A stretch of DNA of 64,000 nucleotides from Zerene cesonia (Eukaryota; Arthropoda; Insecta; Lepidoptera; Pieridae): NCBI RefSeq assembly GCF_012273895.1, contig NC_052121.1, positions 8,519,624-8,583,623 on the forward strand. The letters run 5' to 3'. Position numbers and translations under genes: made by a program. This document shows, one piece after another, positions 12,393 to 25,336 of the stretch. Within the stretch, counting starts at the first letter, position 1. Each line of letters opens with the position of its first letter. The notes below the pieces were generated by a model. That model worked only from the letters and a program-made list of their open reading frames with translations. It had not been told where the DNA came from and searched no databases.

Positions 12393-15300
12393 TTCCTAAA
12401 CTAAAACACATTCGCGTGTAGTAATCATCAGTATAGACATTGGGTGGGCTTGTTCCCACGTCTGGTATGAGGCGAACAAATATTGTCCGACTACCGAATT
12501 CATATTGGCGATAGTCGAGTGTTTAATGTAAATAAACATTTAAATTGTGTGTTGTTATTAACAGAGACACACAATGCACTAAAAACCGTTGAAATAGAGT
12601 TTCATAATACAACTTTTCATGTATTTGTTTTTTCTCGTGTTTTATTAATTTTGTTTTCATTCACAATTTAGATATTTCATTGTAATGTGCTTACTTGTGA
12701 CATTTTTATTTCATGAGACTTATAAACTGGTAATAAAATTAATATAATTTAAAGATAACCACACATTAGCCATAAAAATCCATACATATCAAGAAATAAC
12801 CGCACACAACCAGCGAACACGGTTACACACGTGATAAATAACGATGTAATAATCAATTAATTGCCAAGTTATTTGTATATAAATGCCTGAGTGCCATTTA
12901 AAAGCGCGATTAAGAGAAACTATTGCTGCAACCGGTGGCACCATTCAGGCTCGGACCACCGGCGCTGCAAATCTTACTTCGTGGTAAAAAATACGTCACA
13001 TGCCCCGGCCATAGCGATCATTTACATGGATAGAGTAAATCATAAAATTTTATCGATCGGGATTGCATTCCTTTAAAGGCGCGACTGTGAGATATCGTTT
13101 GCGAAACCTATTAGCTGACGAGTTTCTCCTCATTTCGTTAATAAATCTATGATGCGGGTATATAAATTTTATAAGCTGGGCGTTTATGGTGTTTTACTGG
13201 TCCATTAGTTACGGAACTCGCATACGATACGAACGGATCGGGATTGACAGGTATGTGCGATAAAAAGTCGTGTGATCGTGTGCATTGATAATTTATGAAT
13301 ATGAGCATTATTGCTCAGTAGTTTAATTTATTTTTTTATGAATAAATTGATAGTTATTTTTTGATAGGTTAAATAGTATATAATATATAGGTTCATATAG
13401 GTTAGGTTAATTCATATAAAATCTCATACTTCTCGTGTTAAAAAAAAACGAACAATTAGGTATAAATCATCTCTGATTTTCAGCACAAAATTATAGTCTC
13501 ACATTTCCAATCTTACAGCAACATATGTACTCAATATACATAGAGTTTCACTATCTTGCCTATCAAGAATCCAATCCATTGTCTATGATCTGTCAGACGA
13601 ATATTCGCACTTGGACGTTAAGGTCTAAGTCACCTAGTCAGGGCTGTCAAAGCATAACAGAGTTAACCAATATTGCCATATAATTCACCTGCCCCTGGCG
13701 ACCTTTGTAAATCAATCGTTTCGCAAGCGCCACACCCCTGTTCAGTGAACATAGCTTTTGTTGTACTTACTGCTCGTGATTGATTGCGATACACTGAGTA
13801 CTGCTGGTGGTGTTGTACACGGCTGTTAGAATAAATAACTCGTTGGAAAGCGAATAGCCAATGTTCAGGAAAGTTTACAACTTATATTCAATTCGGAGGA
13901 GGTTTGGTGATTGGTATTCAGAAGGTTTTGTATCTGTTTTACGAAGATAGACATTTTTTTAGAGTATTTAAGTATGTAGAGGAATAATTTCATTATATTT
14001 AAGAATCTATGATGTAACAAAATGTGTAAGAAATATATTAATAGAGCGGGCATTGTTGAAAATTATTTAGACTCATAATAAAAATTTAAGCGAATAAAAG
14101 TCAAGGTTCAAATCAATCTAACATGACCTTCGTACTTTAAACATCGAATACTAGGAACAGATACACGCAGCGATAACACGAATTTTGATTGCAAGGTCTG
14201 CAAATTATACCCTTTTACAATTGCAAGCTAAATATATTATTGAAATTTCATATTGTCTGATAACCTTTTGTCAATCAAGCTAAAATCTCTGTAACACAAT
14301 AAATTTATGACGTCAATGACATTTAAATCAATATGCAGCTTCTCACAACAGCACCTTCAAAACAAATCCATTGTCTCCCATGAATTATTCCCACATCAAA
14401 TTTTAAACAACGCAGAGAGCAATATAGATTTATAAATTGTTAATCAATACGAAATAATATGTTGTCGGAAGTCATTAAAGTTTTTGTAACGCAAGCCCCT
14501 TAATTCTTTCTTAAGTACTGTAGTTATTTGTGCTTAAGTTTTATTAATGTGGTTTAATTTTACGACTTGCAGTTCCTCAATAATTATCGATAGTTAATAC
14601 CGACTTGGAATATTCATTGTTATTATATTTTTATCTGCAACAATGCTTTGTCTTTGCAGCTTATGTAAAAGTCAATTCATTTATCGACACATAAATTGAA
14701 GGTATGATTTGCTAATATATGACTTTCTTTGTCTTAATTTTCATCTTCATTTGTTAATCTTCCTCATTAATATGTGCTGAATAAAGTGATATTGTGTTGT
14801 ATTTTGAATAAATGGAATATAGATTTGATATTAGCATTTCATTTTATTTCTTACTGTCTTGTAGGCAAATGCCTGGTGAATACGGATGGTGGAAGTTATT
14901 TAAAATTATCATAATTTTTTGCTAGTTAATAATCTTTTAAAGATATGAACATTGAAGTCCTCTTTCATTAAATATATCACGACTTGGATCGGTCTCTTGA
15001 AGACCTATCTCTCGATTCAGCCACATTCGTATCAAGCACATCGCGACTAAGAAGCGAGAAAAGTAAATTAATAAATGTTTATCCATTCGATCTTCTATAA
15101 TTAAAAAACCAGATCAGCGGCTTTTTCAAACATTATCTGTTAAGGCTTAAAGATCTAGAAAGATCTGGAGTTACTGCTATAAATCGCGAGGATCTATGGG
15201 GGTACAAGTTAAAAAGTAGTTTATTGGTGTCGTGTAAAACAAACAATGATTCTTTTTGTCATTACACGCAACAATGGGCGCAATGAATGGGTTCAGTTAC

Positions 15301-16987
15301 ACGGAGGGCATTCGCGGGTAGGATTACCGCGCAAGTTCGAGATATTTCTTTTGTTTTATGCAATTTGTTGGCGGGATTTATGTGGATTACTATGTACAAT
15401 GCTGTTCACTGTATTGGCTATTTGTTACTCTATACAGAGTGTTCTTTTCATTTTTTTTTATATTTATCTATTTTTGTTAAAACTTAAAACAACCGGTACA
15501 AAAAAATAATATAATCTTTACTAATATCAAACATGCAAAAGTGTGTTCGTTGAATCGTATGTCTTTCTTTCACTTCGCAACGGAACGTTTTTATGGTATG
15601 ATTTTGTGTTTGGAGATAGATAAAAGGCTGTAGAACATGCATGGAAAGCTAGTAGTTTGTATTTTAACATTCATTAATATAATTGTAAATATAATATTAA
15701 TTTCATTGAATACATATTTATTTTATTTAAGTTGTATTTAGTATATAAGCTCTGTTATAAGTATTTTACCATATTAGTTCTGATCCATAACAGCTGGAAT
15801 TTCCAAGAGCAGCATATAACCCATTAAAAAGCTCATTAATCATTACAAGTTTCAATCCAGAATAACAACAAAATTATCAAAAAACAAAAACCAAAATAGG
15901 CCTATTAATTTACATAACACGGTAGCTGTTTATCATAATACAAATTAGGGCCACTATTCCAATATCGTCCAATATAAGTGGCGAGTAGCAGTCGACAAAT
16001 CATACGTGCGCATGCGCCGATAAATCGTCCACAAACACGGCCCATTCATCTCGCAGTCGACAAATTCTCGAGTGATGTTGGGATAAATAACATGGTATCG
16101 TATCGGTTTTCAAACAGGTGTGAGGAGCGATAAATACTTTTTACAGCGAAGCAAATTCAACTATATGTTTCGTTGTAATGTAATGCAAACATTTGAAACT
16201 TATACGACCCAAATCGGTTATGAATGATTTTTCGTATTATGAATACGTATTTCAGACCTCCATTTCTATCCATCAAACGCACGTTTATATCAGAAGTCAA
16301 AAATAGCGGAATTTCATAAACAACCACTACAAAAAAAAACATATTGTTAACACATTTTTCCACCAAAATACACTCATGAAAAAAAGATCTAAACACGAAA
16401 TGAAACGCATAAAAAATATAAGAAAGTACCTATACTTTATTAAACCTGCATTTCCCCTCACTTACATCGCGTATTACAATATTAATAACATAATTACGGC
16501 TCGGCCGGCAGTCCCGTTGCTTGATTGAAAATTTATAAGGTTCTATTGAGAAGCCGGCAATTAGCAGCGCTATGGGGGACTTAATTACTTTTAATGTTTG
16601 TGTAGGAATTGCTAAGTAAATAAAAACTGTATATTATTAAATGTAAATCAATTTGGATTAATTTACTTTCTTTTTCTTTGATCATTTATGCTATTTATAT
16701 TTGCTAGCATCAATTCAGTGATTTCAATTTTTTTTTAATTTTCGTTAAAAGTTATCTTATTCCCATTATATCGATAAATCAATCTCGATTAATCAATTAG
16801 CTATTTTAAGGCCGCATGCACTAAAGTAATATACATACATACTCAAAATTTAGGCTGCTCCTAGAGTCTCAAAAAAAAGCTTATTTAACCGTAATAGAAA
16901 GTTAAGACCTATAAATTACCAAACAGAAGATACACGTAGATTACAAAAACGCTCCATAACTTATAAACTTTCCTCGTTATAATATTA
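12393..16987. other. Unique AT-rich sequence, no supported gene
   Basis: Open frames are short and lack exon-like borders. The only notable block is the NRF1-like site with flanking direct repeats at 15964-16065, listed separately. PolyA or polyT runs near 13441 and 16731 have no neighbouring retroposon body. Confidence 0.5.
15964..16065. promoter_or_regulatory. Candidate regulatory block with NRF1/EWG-like palindrome
   Basis: TGCGCATGCGC (16007-16017) matches the NRF1 (insect EWG) consensus except at the last flanking base. It is flanked by two copies of GCAGTCGACAAAT (15988-16000 and 16053-16065) and two of ATCGTCCA (15964 and 16024). The repeats are about 60-65 bases apart, so the block may be an imperfect local duplication. 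No splice donor or start codon was seen close by, so whether it is a promoter or an enhancer is open. Confidence 0.35.
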
Positions 16988-17556
16988 ACATATATAATAT
17001 TATAAATGCGAAAGTTTGTATGGATGTATGGATGTTTGTTACTCTTTCACGTAAAAACTACTGAACCAATTGCCATGAAATTTGGTACGTAGACAGCTGG
17101 ATAACTGGAATAACATTTGTATGTGGTAGTCGAGCACGCTTCGGCACGAATTGGGCCAGCTCGCACCGGGGAAGTACCACACCCCCACAGAAGACCGGCG
17201 TGAAATAGCATTCTGCTGTGTTTCGTTCGGTGAGTGGGGGAGCCGGAGGCCCATATCCTTTTCCTTCCCCTTCCCAGTCCTTTCCTTTATTCCTCTCGCC
17301 AATCCTTTCTTAATCCCTTCCCAATTTAAAGTCGGCAATCCATTTGTAGAGGGGTAAGGTCTGTAATCGACTTTACGCCTCTGCAAATGTTTATGGGCGG
17401 TGGTAGCGTTTATCATCAGGCGTCCCACCAGCTCCATTGCCGACTGTGACATAAAAAAAAAAAAAAATAAAAAAAAAAAAACATATAGGCAACTTTTTAT
17501 TCCGATATTCCTACGGGATACGGACTTACGCGGGTGAAACCGCGGGGCACAGCTAG
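16988..17556 (+). mobile_element. Helitron-like element, family A, interrupted by a retroposon
   Basis: The left part runs from TATAATATTATAAATGCGAA to GGATAACTGGAATAACAT (17116). The right part resumes at CATATAGGCAACTTTTTATT (17482) and ends at a CGCGG-GTGAAA-CCGCG hairpin and GGGCACAGCTAG, followed by T. Joined, the two parts match the uninterrupted copies at 39431, 45916 and 52016. The split is caused by a polyA retroposon, so the Helitron-like copy is the older of the two. A 174-codon frame on the opposite strand (17563-17039) is an artefact of this nested structure. Confidence 0.8.
17117..17481 (+). mobile_element. PolyA retroposon inserted into a Helitron-like element
   Basis: The body starts GTATGTGGTAGTCGAGCACG, has GAATTGGGCCAGCTCGCACC, a pyrimidine-rich CCTTCCCC block, CTCTGCAAATGTTTATGGGC and GGTGGTAGCG, and ends in an A tail of nearly 30 bases. 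AACAT stands on both sides, a short target duplication consistent with LINE-type insertion. The same family occurs at 50368-50632 (plus) and 20411-20622 (minus). It is probably the 3' end of a LINE or a SINE sharing that tail. No intact coding frame is visible. Confidence 0.75.
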
Positions 17557-20410
17557 TTAACATAAATAAGTATAGACAATATGAATAACATACGAGTAAC
17601 GTTCACATTTATCAATTCGCAATTCGCAAAGCCCGATTGCTTAGCCAGACTGTCACTCACAAATGTCTAAAACTCGACGTTATCAGATGAACGTGCGTAT
17701 CGTTGACCCCCTTACGGGGCCACAGTGGGACAATAAATGACAGTGCAATTTAAGCGTATTAAAATAAATAGTTTTATTCAAATGATTAGCTTTGGCTTTT
17801 CTAGATTAGGATTATACATTCAATGGATTTGAAAGGTTATTTGTTTATTATTCAGCTGTTTTATGGAATACTGAATAGTGTAAATTTTCTTGGCCTGCTT
17901 CAAATTTTACATGTCGTATGATTAAAATTGAGTAGGTATCCTAATTCCATTTATATTCATTTAATCTGAATAAAACAGTCTAAATCCTTTACTTTACAAT
18001 AAGGATTATGTGCATGGATGATACTTAAAAATAAATTGAGCATGGTGAATAATTAATGAAACTTTAAGTAAACGTAAAAGTAAGTATATATGTACCTTAC
18101 TAATCTTAGAATTTTGTGTGACTAAGTATGGTGCAAATTTTTTAATCTTGCTAAAGCAAATTTTGAATAATTTTAACCGCTTTTATAACACATTTCACAT
18201 GTCCTTCTCGAATCCTGTTAAAATCGCATTATTAAGTTCCGTGACGGCCCGCGCACGTTTTGATTCCTTGATAAATTGTAAAGGTAACGAGTTTCAGTAT
18301 AATTACAGCTTCACACGGGACCGATCTTTATGGCATCATTATCATTGGCAATTTTATGTAATAAGAGTCGATTTATTGTGTTGCGCTTTCCGGGTGAGAT
18401 GTACGTGACTCTATAATGCGTTGAAGTGTCCGTCATGAACTTATCGATTTATTTATTCCATTTAAAGATAATAAAATTGTAATAATTATTTCCTACAAAA
18501 CAGAATCCATGTTCTGATCGATGCTATGGTGGGCGAGGTATATCCATACCAGATTCCAAGACAGGACCACATGACAATCATTCCCTATCATATGTTGAAG
18601 TTATCAGTATGTATGAAGTTTTGTTTCATTGAAATGTTATAAAATGCCCAAAATATATTATTCACACAGAAGATATGCTGCTATTGGACAAGTCTAGGTA
18701 TATTTCAAATTTAATTATGTAATGCTCAAAAATAAGATAGAGTGCCAGTTCTCTAAGTTCCCGTCCCAACCCCAAATAATTAACTTTATACCATCATAAA
18801 GTTCGACATGCAAAACTTTCCTGAGACTCGCAAGTTATCCAAGAGCCTAAAACTGGAAACAAGAAAGTCCAACAATAATCATTGCTACAAAAAACATCGT
18901 TGATAAGTTAAAACATATTCACCGACCTACCTTCCTTTTTAATGCAAACCCATTCGCATTGGGCAATAACAGTTAAGCAAGCATTGAATCCATAAAAGGT
19001 GTATCAGTTGAGATGTCACTCGAAGGCGACAAAATTTCAATGCGCGGAAGTCGTGCCCTGTTCCGAAAAGGAATCATTACATGCATTTACATAAAATAAT
19101 GGCCCAATATTGCTACTTTTTCGCATCACACGATTTCGAATCGTATTTAAATTTAAATCGAGAATTAAATCGAAACGATTATGTAAACGGGTGAAGCAAA
19201 TGTATGCAAAAAATATCGCTGAGTGATTGTTATATTTTATTTTTATATCTCGTCTCTTTTATTTTATGTCTGCCTCACATTGAGTAACGTAAATTATGTT
19301 ATATGAGATACCTTTTTAAAAGCCGAACACACTCGATCCAGCATATTGAAATGCGCCCGTAAACATTTTACACGTTTGTACCGTACCACAACAAGATTAG
19401 CTATTATTTAGAATGCTCGAATCTTAATTTATTTACACACAACACGTAGTACTAACGCTCGAACACAAAATTTACCCCTATTCACAATTTCCGATACGAA
19501 AACCAACACTAATTCACAACTCATTGAAATCGACAGAGGGCGTAGCAGGTGGACAGTCCGTAATAGATGGCCACAAATAAATATACCCCATTGAAATTGC
19601 CTTTCACCATAAATACGGGAAATTCGCTGAGCTTTATAAATATTGCCGTCATCATAAAGTAAACTATTGTTATATCATTCGCTGGATGACAGCAAAGGCG
19701 GTAAAGAGGTTTCGAGGTCTGTAAATCTTTTGGTATGAATAGTGTGAAACTACGCACTCACGGCTAAATTTGTTTATCACCCCTAATCTGTCTTAGCATA
19801 TTATTTATGTTAAAGTACAGCTGATATTTGAAATGGTTGTTGGAAAAATATTACATTGTTATGGAAGGAATTTCTATCAAATAAATGTGAATGTGTAAAA
19901 TTCTTCATACAGAATAACAATTCGGCAAAGCCAAATAAAAGTGGTGTCAAATGTGTTATATATTTATAGCCTGGATAAAAAAACTATACATACATATAGA
20001 TTTAAGTCATTAATCCGCCAAAAGTCAGTAATTAATAGCATTACGTGGAGCACTAATAAGACGCTTAAAATTTTAGATTAATTAAGACGAAATAGAAGTA
20101 CCCAGTTATTCAAGCTAATAAATAAATCTCACAAATTTAAGTTTCACAAAAATTGAGATCTTGAAATTACGAGCTGCAATTATTGACAATTAGGTAAATG
20201 CACGAGAAAGTTAATCTGTTTTTAATTTGGAGTAATTCGAGAATCGTGAATAACATTGGCGATATGAGTATGTTGTGTTTGATAGCAATTAAGATTGCGG
20301 CCGCAATTACCATGTTGTGTATTTTTATTCGAATGTTCTAGGCAGAGATCGAATTGCTTTAGGATTTTATGTAAGGAAGTAAAACCAAGGACGCATGTGT
20401 TTTTATGCTA
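17557..20410. other. Unique AT-rich sequence, no supported gene
   Basis: No repeat family from this window recurs here. The frames at 18118-18408 (plus) and 19757-19521 (minus) are short and AT-biased, have no splice consensus at their ends and show no recognisable motif. Confidence 0.5.
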
Positions 20411-20622
20411 GAGCGGGCAACCGAGTTGGTGGTTCGCTTGATGGTAAAGCGATGACCACCGCTCATGAACATTTGCAGAGGTAGCAGTACTCAGTACTAC
20501 AGCACTAATAAAGTACTGTAAATGCGTTGCCCAATTTTAATAGATATAAAAATGAAGGGAAAGCATTGAAGGCGGAACTAAAGGTATAAATAGATTGGGA
20601 AGGGTAGGGAAAAGAAGACCCA
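20411..20622 (-). mobile_element. Diverged retroposon copy, same family as 17117
   Basis: On the minus strand it carries the CTCTGCAAATGTTCATGAGC and GGTGGTCATCGC segment and, further 5', the pyrimidine-rich TTTTCCCTACCCTTCCC block. These match 17380-17410 and 17255-17330. The A tail is degraded and the internal region contains unrelated or diverged bases, so this is an old copy. Confidence 0.6.
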
Positions 20623-21614
20623 ACGTGCAGTTATGATCTGTTGTCACTTCCAAAATATTATAAGTAATGTAATATTTTTAATTTTTATGTCGGCTAAGAC
20701 GAATTTCGTGATTGTTGAATATTTTTATTGCGAAAATGTTATATAGCACAAATTTTAACTATATTATCGCTAAGGGTACGAGCATGGGCTGTTTTTAAGC
20801 GTTTGATACATAATAATAAATGCATCATTAATAACTTTCAATAAAGAATAATTATACATTATCCATATTTGTAATTAGCTGCACAAAAATACTTCTACTA
20901 TACGGGAAAAATACTCGTATATACAGGTGACGACTTATACACAAATTCATAAGGATCAAGGCAAGCAATCATTCGAACAATCTAGACGTCAATGTCTCAT
21001 ACACAATCCATATCGAGCCATTGAACTCTGATAATTGCACCAAGAACAATACCCTATCGCACTGATAAAAGAAAGTTTATCGTCGGATAATGTCTGAGGC
21101 GCTAGTGACAAAAAAAATTGAACAAAAGGAGTGAAAGCACGGCCACCACCATAAGGAGTTTCTTGGCGTACAATCTGTCAAGTTACAGTGCATTTGATGG
21201 ATGGAACAATCGCGTGGGATAATTTATTCACGACCATCGATCGATACACGACAATAATTGCGTTAATACGATCGCGCCGTGTGACCTCAACTTTTAATCT
21301 TAAGTGAGAGAAAGGCTTTTTTTTTTCGTTTGTGACAGGTTTCGATTTACGTATTTTTTTACGTTTAGTTTATTGTGACTATATATCTAATATAATAATA
21401 ATTACCAAATATTGAAATCAAGACGCCTTAACACATTAACATTTCCCATATTAAAGTACACAAGACGCTGTAACACATAAAGCACAAGTACTCTATAACC
21501 TACACTGTTGAATTTCCACAAATAGAAATAATGAAAAAAAAATTAAATAATTATGTCCCGATTTATACTAGAGCCGGAACCCATGAACTACATAGTCTGT
21601 AATATAAACGAAAT

Positions 21615-21647
21615 CACAGAGTATAAACACCATATTTATACTCTGTG
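21615..21647. repeat. Perfect 13-bp hairpin with 7-base loop
   Basis: CACAGAGTATAAA and its exact reverse complement TTTATACTCTGTG are separated by CACCATA. Pairing does not continue beyond the 13 bases. No transposon end motif is next to it. The stem is too short for a typical animal pre-miRNA, so a protein-binding inverted repeat or a remnant of a fold-back element is more likely. Confidence 0.7.
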
Positions 21648-23828
21648 GTCAACTGTCACGTATGATATGGCGGCAAATATTTAACGACGTTGACGATAAC
21701 GTATTGGCCTGTATACTACAATGTTATGACAATATCGGTTATTAGATTTGATAACAAACACGTAACTAATTGGATTCCTTGGCGCCAATCAATCTTGCGT
21801 TCAGTTTTTCATATTGAAAAGAATATGTCAGGGAATTTATTATTTACTAAGATATAGATAGATACAATCATTTAACTCGCTAAAGATATTTTTAAATGAA
21901 ATTATAATTGGAGTTCAAAAATTTCTACTCTTGATAATTCGATTTTCGAATTTCGGATATCGGCTTAGGCGTTTATATAAATAATTTTATATCAATGCCT
22001 CAGCATTTAAAACGTTTTTCCAGAAAAGTGATCTGAAGATACGATTCTCGAAATTTCTAGATTTCGCGATAGCGAAGCGAATTCTTGTTAAGATAAGTGG
22101 CCGCGTCTCGAGCGTGTAATCCGATACTTGGCTGCACTTCGAAGGGTAAATATATTGACTCATTTGATACACTTTCTAGCGGTTGAAAAGTTTAACTTTT
22201 ACCGGCTTTAGCCTGACGATTTATTTCTTGATATGTTGACGCTAATAAGAGAGATGATTCTATTGAAGACAGATACACTCAGACGACATTACATAAATGC
22301 ACATGATACACTTATTTTATACATTACAGATTAAATATAATAATTAATTGATACCTTAAGACAATAAAACATTCTCTTTATTCATATTTGATATTCTTCT
22401 GTCTCACTTTGAATTATTATACTCAAACTCTAAAAGGGAAACGAATAAGCCCGGTAAAGTTCACAATACACCCATTAAAATACAATTACACAGCCAATGT
22501 TCTTATCATCACAATTACAGCAACAAATAGTTGTCCATCGAATTAATTATAAGATTTATTACTGCCCAACGTCGGTTAATAGTCATGAAAACAATTTACG
22601 TAATACTAGAAACTACTAGACGTTAAGTGAAGGATTATTTGCCCACGCGCAGCGCTCAATCATAGGGTTTACAGCTTAGAAATTTTATTGTTCAAATTAC
22701 TATGGCTTTATGATTATTGTTGTACTTTAAACGTTATTAGGAGAAAGTCGGAGATTGTTGCTGTTCGATTTCATGTATTTCACGCGTAAATCTATGAAAT
22801 AGAGCCACTAAAATGAATTTAAGAGCTGATCCCGTGAAAGCCTCACATGTGGGACGCTATTGAATTTTAACCGAGTTCGAAGACAGTTTAAACGAATGTC
22901 GTAAAACTGACGAGATACATTTGTACTTAAGGAGAGTTGTAATTCTCTCCAGCGAGAGAAAATCCCGACCGGCCTGACAGATATCACATAGCATTAATTG
23001 AAGGGTACAAATGGCCGCTAACATATTCAAATGCGTACATAAAACGAGGTAAACACTTTCCTTTTCAACAAAGACATTACACGGTCTATGAAATAAGCTA
23101 TAACACTAGGGTCGCTCCACGATTCTCGATTATCGATAAGCACAGAATCGATGTTAGGCTCATTTGTCGAGTTAATATGTTAATGCGGGCGTCCAGTCAC
23201 GAAGCCGTGCCGGGTTCGAATACAACTGGTTCTATTGCTAATTTTGTTTACAGCTTTGACACATTTGTTAAACACACTTTCCAGCGATGCAGGTCTCGGT
23301 ATCGATTGTAGCAATCAATAAAGCTGTCTGTTTCGTGAATTATATTTACAGCTTAATAAATTTGTTAGTTTGTTACACGGCTGACGTTATTAATGGCGAG
23401 CGACGGCCGACGGCCGGTTGAGAGCGACGCTGCTACCAAAATATAATATGTTAATGAATCAATAAACTTTGTAAAAATTATAGGTGTATCTTGTTATATA
23501 GCAAAAGCGAAAAATTAACATATAAAACATTAAACAAATTCGCATACATAATAACTAACCAATAAATAATAAAAGAAAACATTATTCTTCATAAGCTTTC
23601 GCTGTACAAACATATCGCTAAAAACGAAAGCAATTGAATATTAAGCAACTAAATAAGACACTTAACTTTTAATCGCCGCGTAGAAATCTAATAAACAGAC
23701 CAAGTTTAGCAACGGAAACAATCGTTTAATAGAACAACGGTAGCAATTTTCGTCAAGATACCGTGATACAATCGAGTGGCCGTATAAGGACGTCAGTAAT
23801 AAACCGTTACAGCTCAACAAAGCAACAC

Positions 23829-23881
23829 CGATATCCATTTCACTTTTATCGATAAAATCGGATCGATATCGAGTCGATAGC
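23829..23881. promoter_or_regulatory. Cluster of CGAT motifs including a DREF-like site
   Basis: Within about 50 bases there are CCGATATC, TTATCGATAA, GGATCGATATC and AGTCGATAG. TATCGATA is the known DREF/BEAF-type core in Drosophila promoters and boundaries. Another TATCGATA is at about 23132. There is no nearby coding start, so an enhancer or boundary role is only a suggestion. Confidence 0.3.
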
Positions 23882-24329
23882 GGTGATTCACTACGACAAA
23901 GGCGGAGTACAATGCACTATTTTATTGCGAGCATAATGGCTTAATCAAGTTCGGAGTAGAAAGTGCTCTACGTTCGGCCACATCACTAATACTTTTATGC
24001 AACGAATTAAATCGGTCACCTTATGTAATGTGGCGTAATTAAATGTCAGCCTGATTGTTGTCGGAGCACAATGATTCATGATTTAGGCGATGAGCAACGG
24101 TTCATTTGATAATGTTTTCGTGTTTTTGTACAGATTCGTTACGTAAATAACGCACAAAGGAGTATTGTAGCGATGCCGGTTTGTATATTGAACTGTGTAG
24201 ACGAGCGATATTTTTTATGACGACGAATAATTTTAGACTTATGCATAAATACCTGGTTGTTGCGCGGTTTTTGTTGTCAGACGAATCCGCGAGCAACAGC
24301 AAGTTTGTATTTCTGTAATTTATGTGTTA

Positions 24330-24650
24330 CTAGCTGCGCCCCGCGGTTTCACCCGCGTCAGTCTGTATCCCGTAGGAATATCGGGATAAAAAGTTTCCTA
24401 CATGTTATTCCAGTTGTCCAGCTGTCTACGTAACAAATATCATTCGGTTTAATAAAAAATAGCATTCGGTTCAGCAGTTTTTGCTTGAATGACCAACAAT
24501 CACACACACACACACACACACACATAATATAAGTAGGATTATGGTACCTACATAGGCATTTATCCAAATCGTTTCTGTAGTTTTCGCGCGAAAGAATATC
24601 ACACACGCATCCATCCATCCTCACAAACATTCTTAATATAAGTATGAATA
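24330..24650 (-). mobile_element. Composite Helitron-like element, family A
   Basis: On the minus strand the 3' end is typical: TACGGGATACAG, a CGCGG-GTGAAA-CCGCG hairpin, GGGCGCAGCTAG, then T. The 5' portion is unusual. It contains a second start-like segment (GTTTGTGAGGATGGATGG, TTCTTTCGCGCGAAAACTAC) joined through a GT microsatellite to a further middle segment with the CAAAAACTGCTGAACCGAAT motif. So two 5' or middle parts share one 3' end. This suggests nesting, template switching or expansion at the microsatellite. Confidence 0.7.
24501..24523. repeat. CA dinucleotide microsatellite
   Basis: About eleven uninterrupted CA units sit at the junction between the two halves of the composite Helitron-like element. 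Helitron-like repeats in Lepidoptera are known to be associated with microsatellites, which fits this position. Confidence 0.9.
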
Positions 24651-25139
24651 TTTATAATATTAGCGCAGTCACCGTCCATGCGTATAATAAATATACAATA
24701 GTCGACAATTCCCGATCTCCTAACCATCCCTATTCGTAACTACGGATACATAACTGTTATTTACACACACAAGCATACAAACAAATTTTCCCACAAGCGA
24801 ACGAGGTCGTAATCTCAGAACTTCCCTATATTAATTAAAGCAATAGTCTACTAGCATATAAATTATTAGTTGCCGTGTAAACACTGATAGGGTTAGTCGA
24901 AAGTATAAGAGATGTCGCGCGTGGGCGCACACTACCGTTTTAATTAATACACCTAAATGCATTTGTACGGTGAAACCGGGGTTTTGTAGGTGACACACAT
25001 AAATAACAATTAGAACATAATAATCCTGGGGCAGTGCTGATAGAGACAAAGTTATTGTTTTGGACTGTTTTCGTGGGCCGAGTTATGTAAATTATTCCAC
25101 CTATAGGAATAAGACCGCTGATGGTTCTTTGGCCCATCA

Positions 25140-25335
25140 TCACTACATAGTATAAAACAAAGTCGCTTTCTCTGTCCCTATGTCCTACGTATGCTTAAAT
25201 ATTTAAAACTACGGAACGGATTTTGATGTGATTTTTTTTAATAGATAGAGTGATTCAGGAGGATAGTATATATGTATAATAACATCTATTAAACTACTCC
25301 GAATTAACGCGCGCAAAGCCACGGGCAAAAGATAG
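25140..25335 (+). mobile_element. Helitron-like element, family B
   Basis: It starts TCACTACATAGTATAAAAC and ends GCCACGGGCAAAAGATAG followed by T, so the canonical CTAG has mutated to ATAG. The body matches 6826-7002, including TACGGAACGGATTTTGATG, the GATTCAGGAGGATAGT block and TTAAACTACTCCGA. The two copies lie about 18 kb apart in the same orientation. Confidence 0.65.
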
Positions 25336-25336
25336 T

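Larger units (their letters stand above)
20623..24329. other. Unique AT-rich sequence with small motifs
   Basis: No gene is supported. The stretch holds a 13-bp hairpin (21615-21647), a GC-rich spot at about 23395-23440, and CGAT-rich motifs at 23130 and 23829-23881 (listed separately). The remaining sequence shows no repeat or exon-like structure. Confidence 0.5.

Noticed and set aside
13385..13425. TAGGTTCATATAGGTTAGGTTAATTC, telomere-like TTAGG
   Set aside because: Only one or two units occur, not a TTAGG array; no telomeric or subtelomeric context.
17039..17563. 174-codon minus frame
   Set aside because: It is antisense to a Helitron-like element with an inserted polyA retroposon; the long phenylalanine run is the polyA tail read backwards.
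23195..23235. tRNA-like B box CCGGGTTCGAATAC
   Set aside because: No A box or pairing acceptor stem at the right distance; probably chance.
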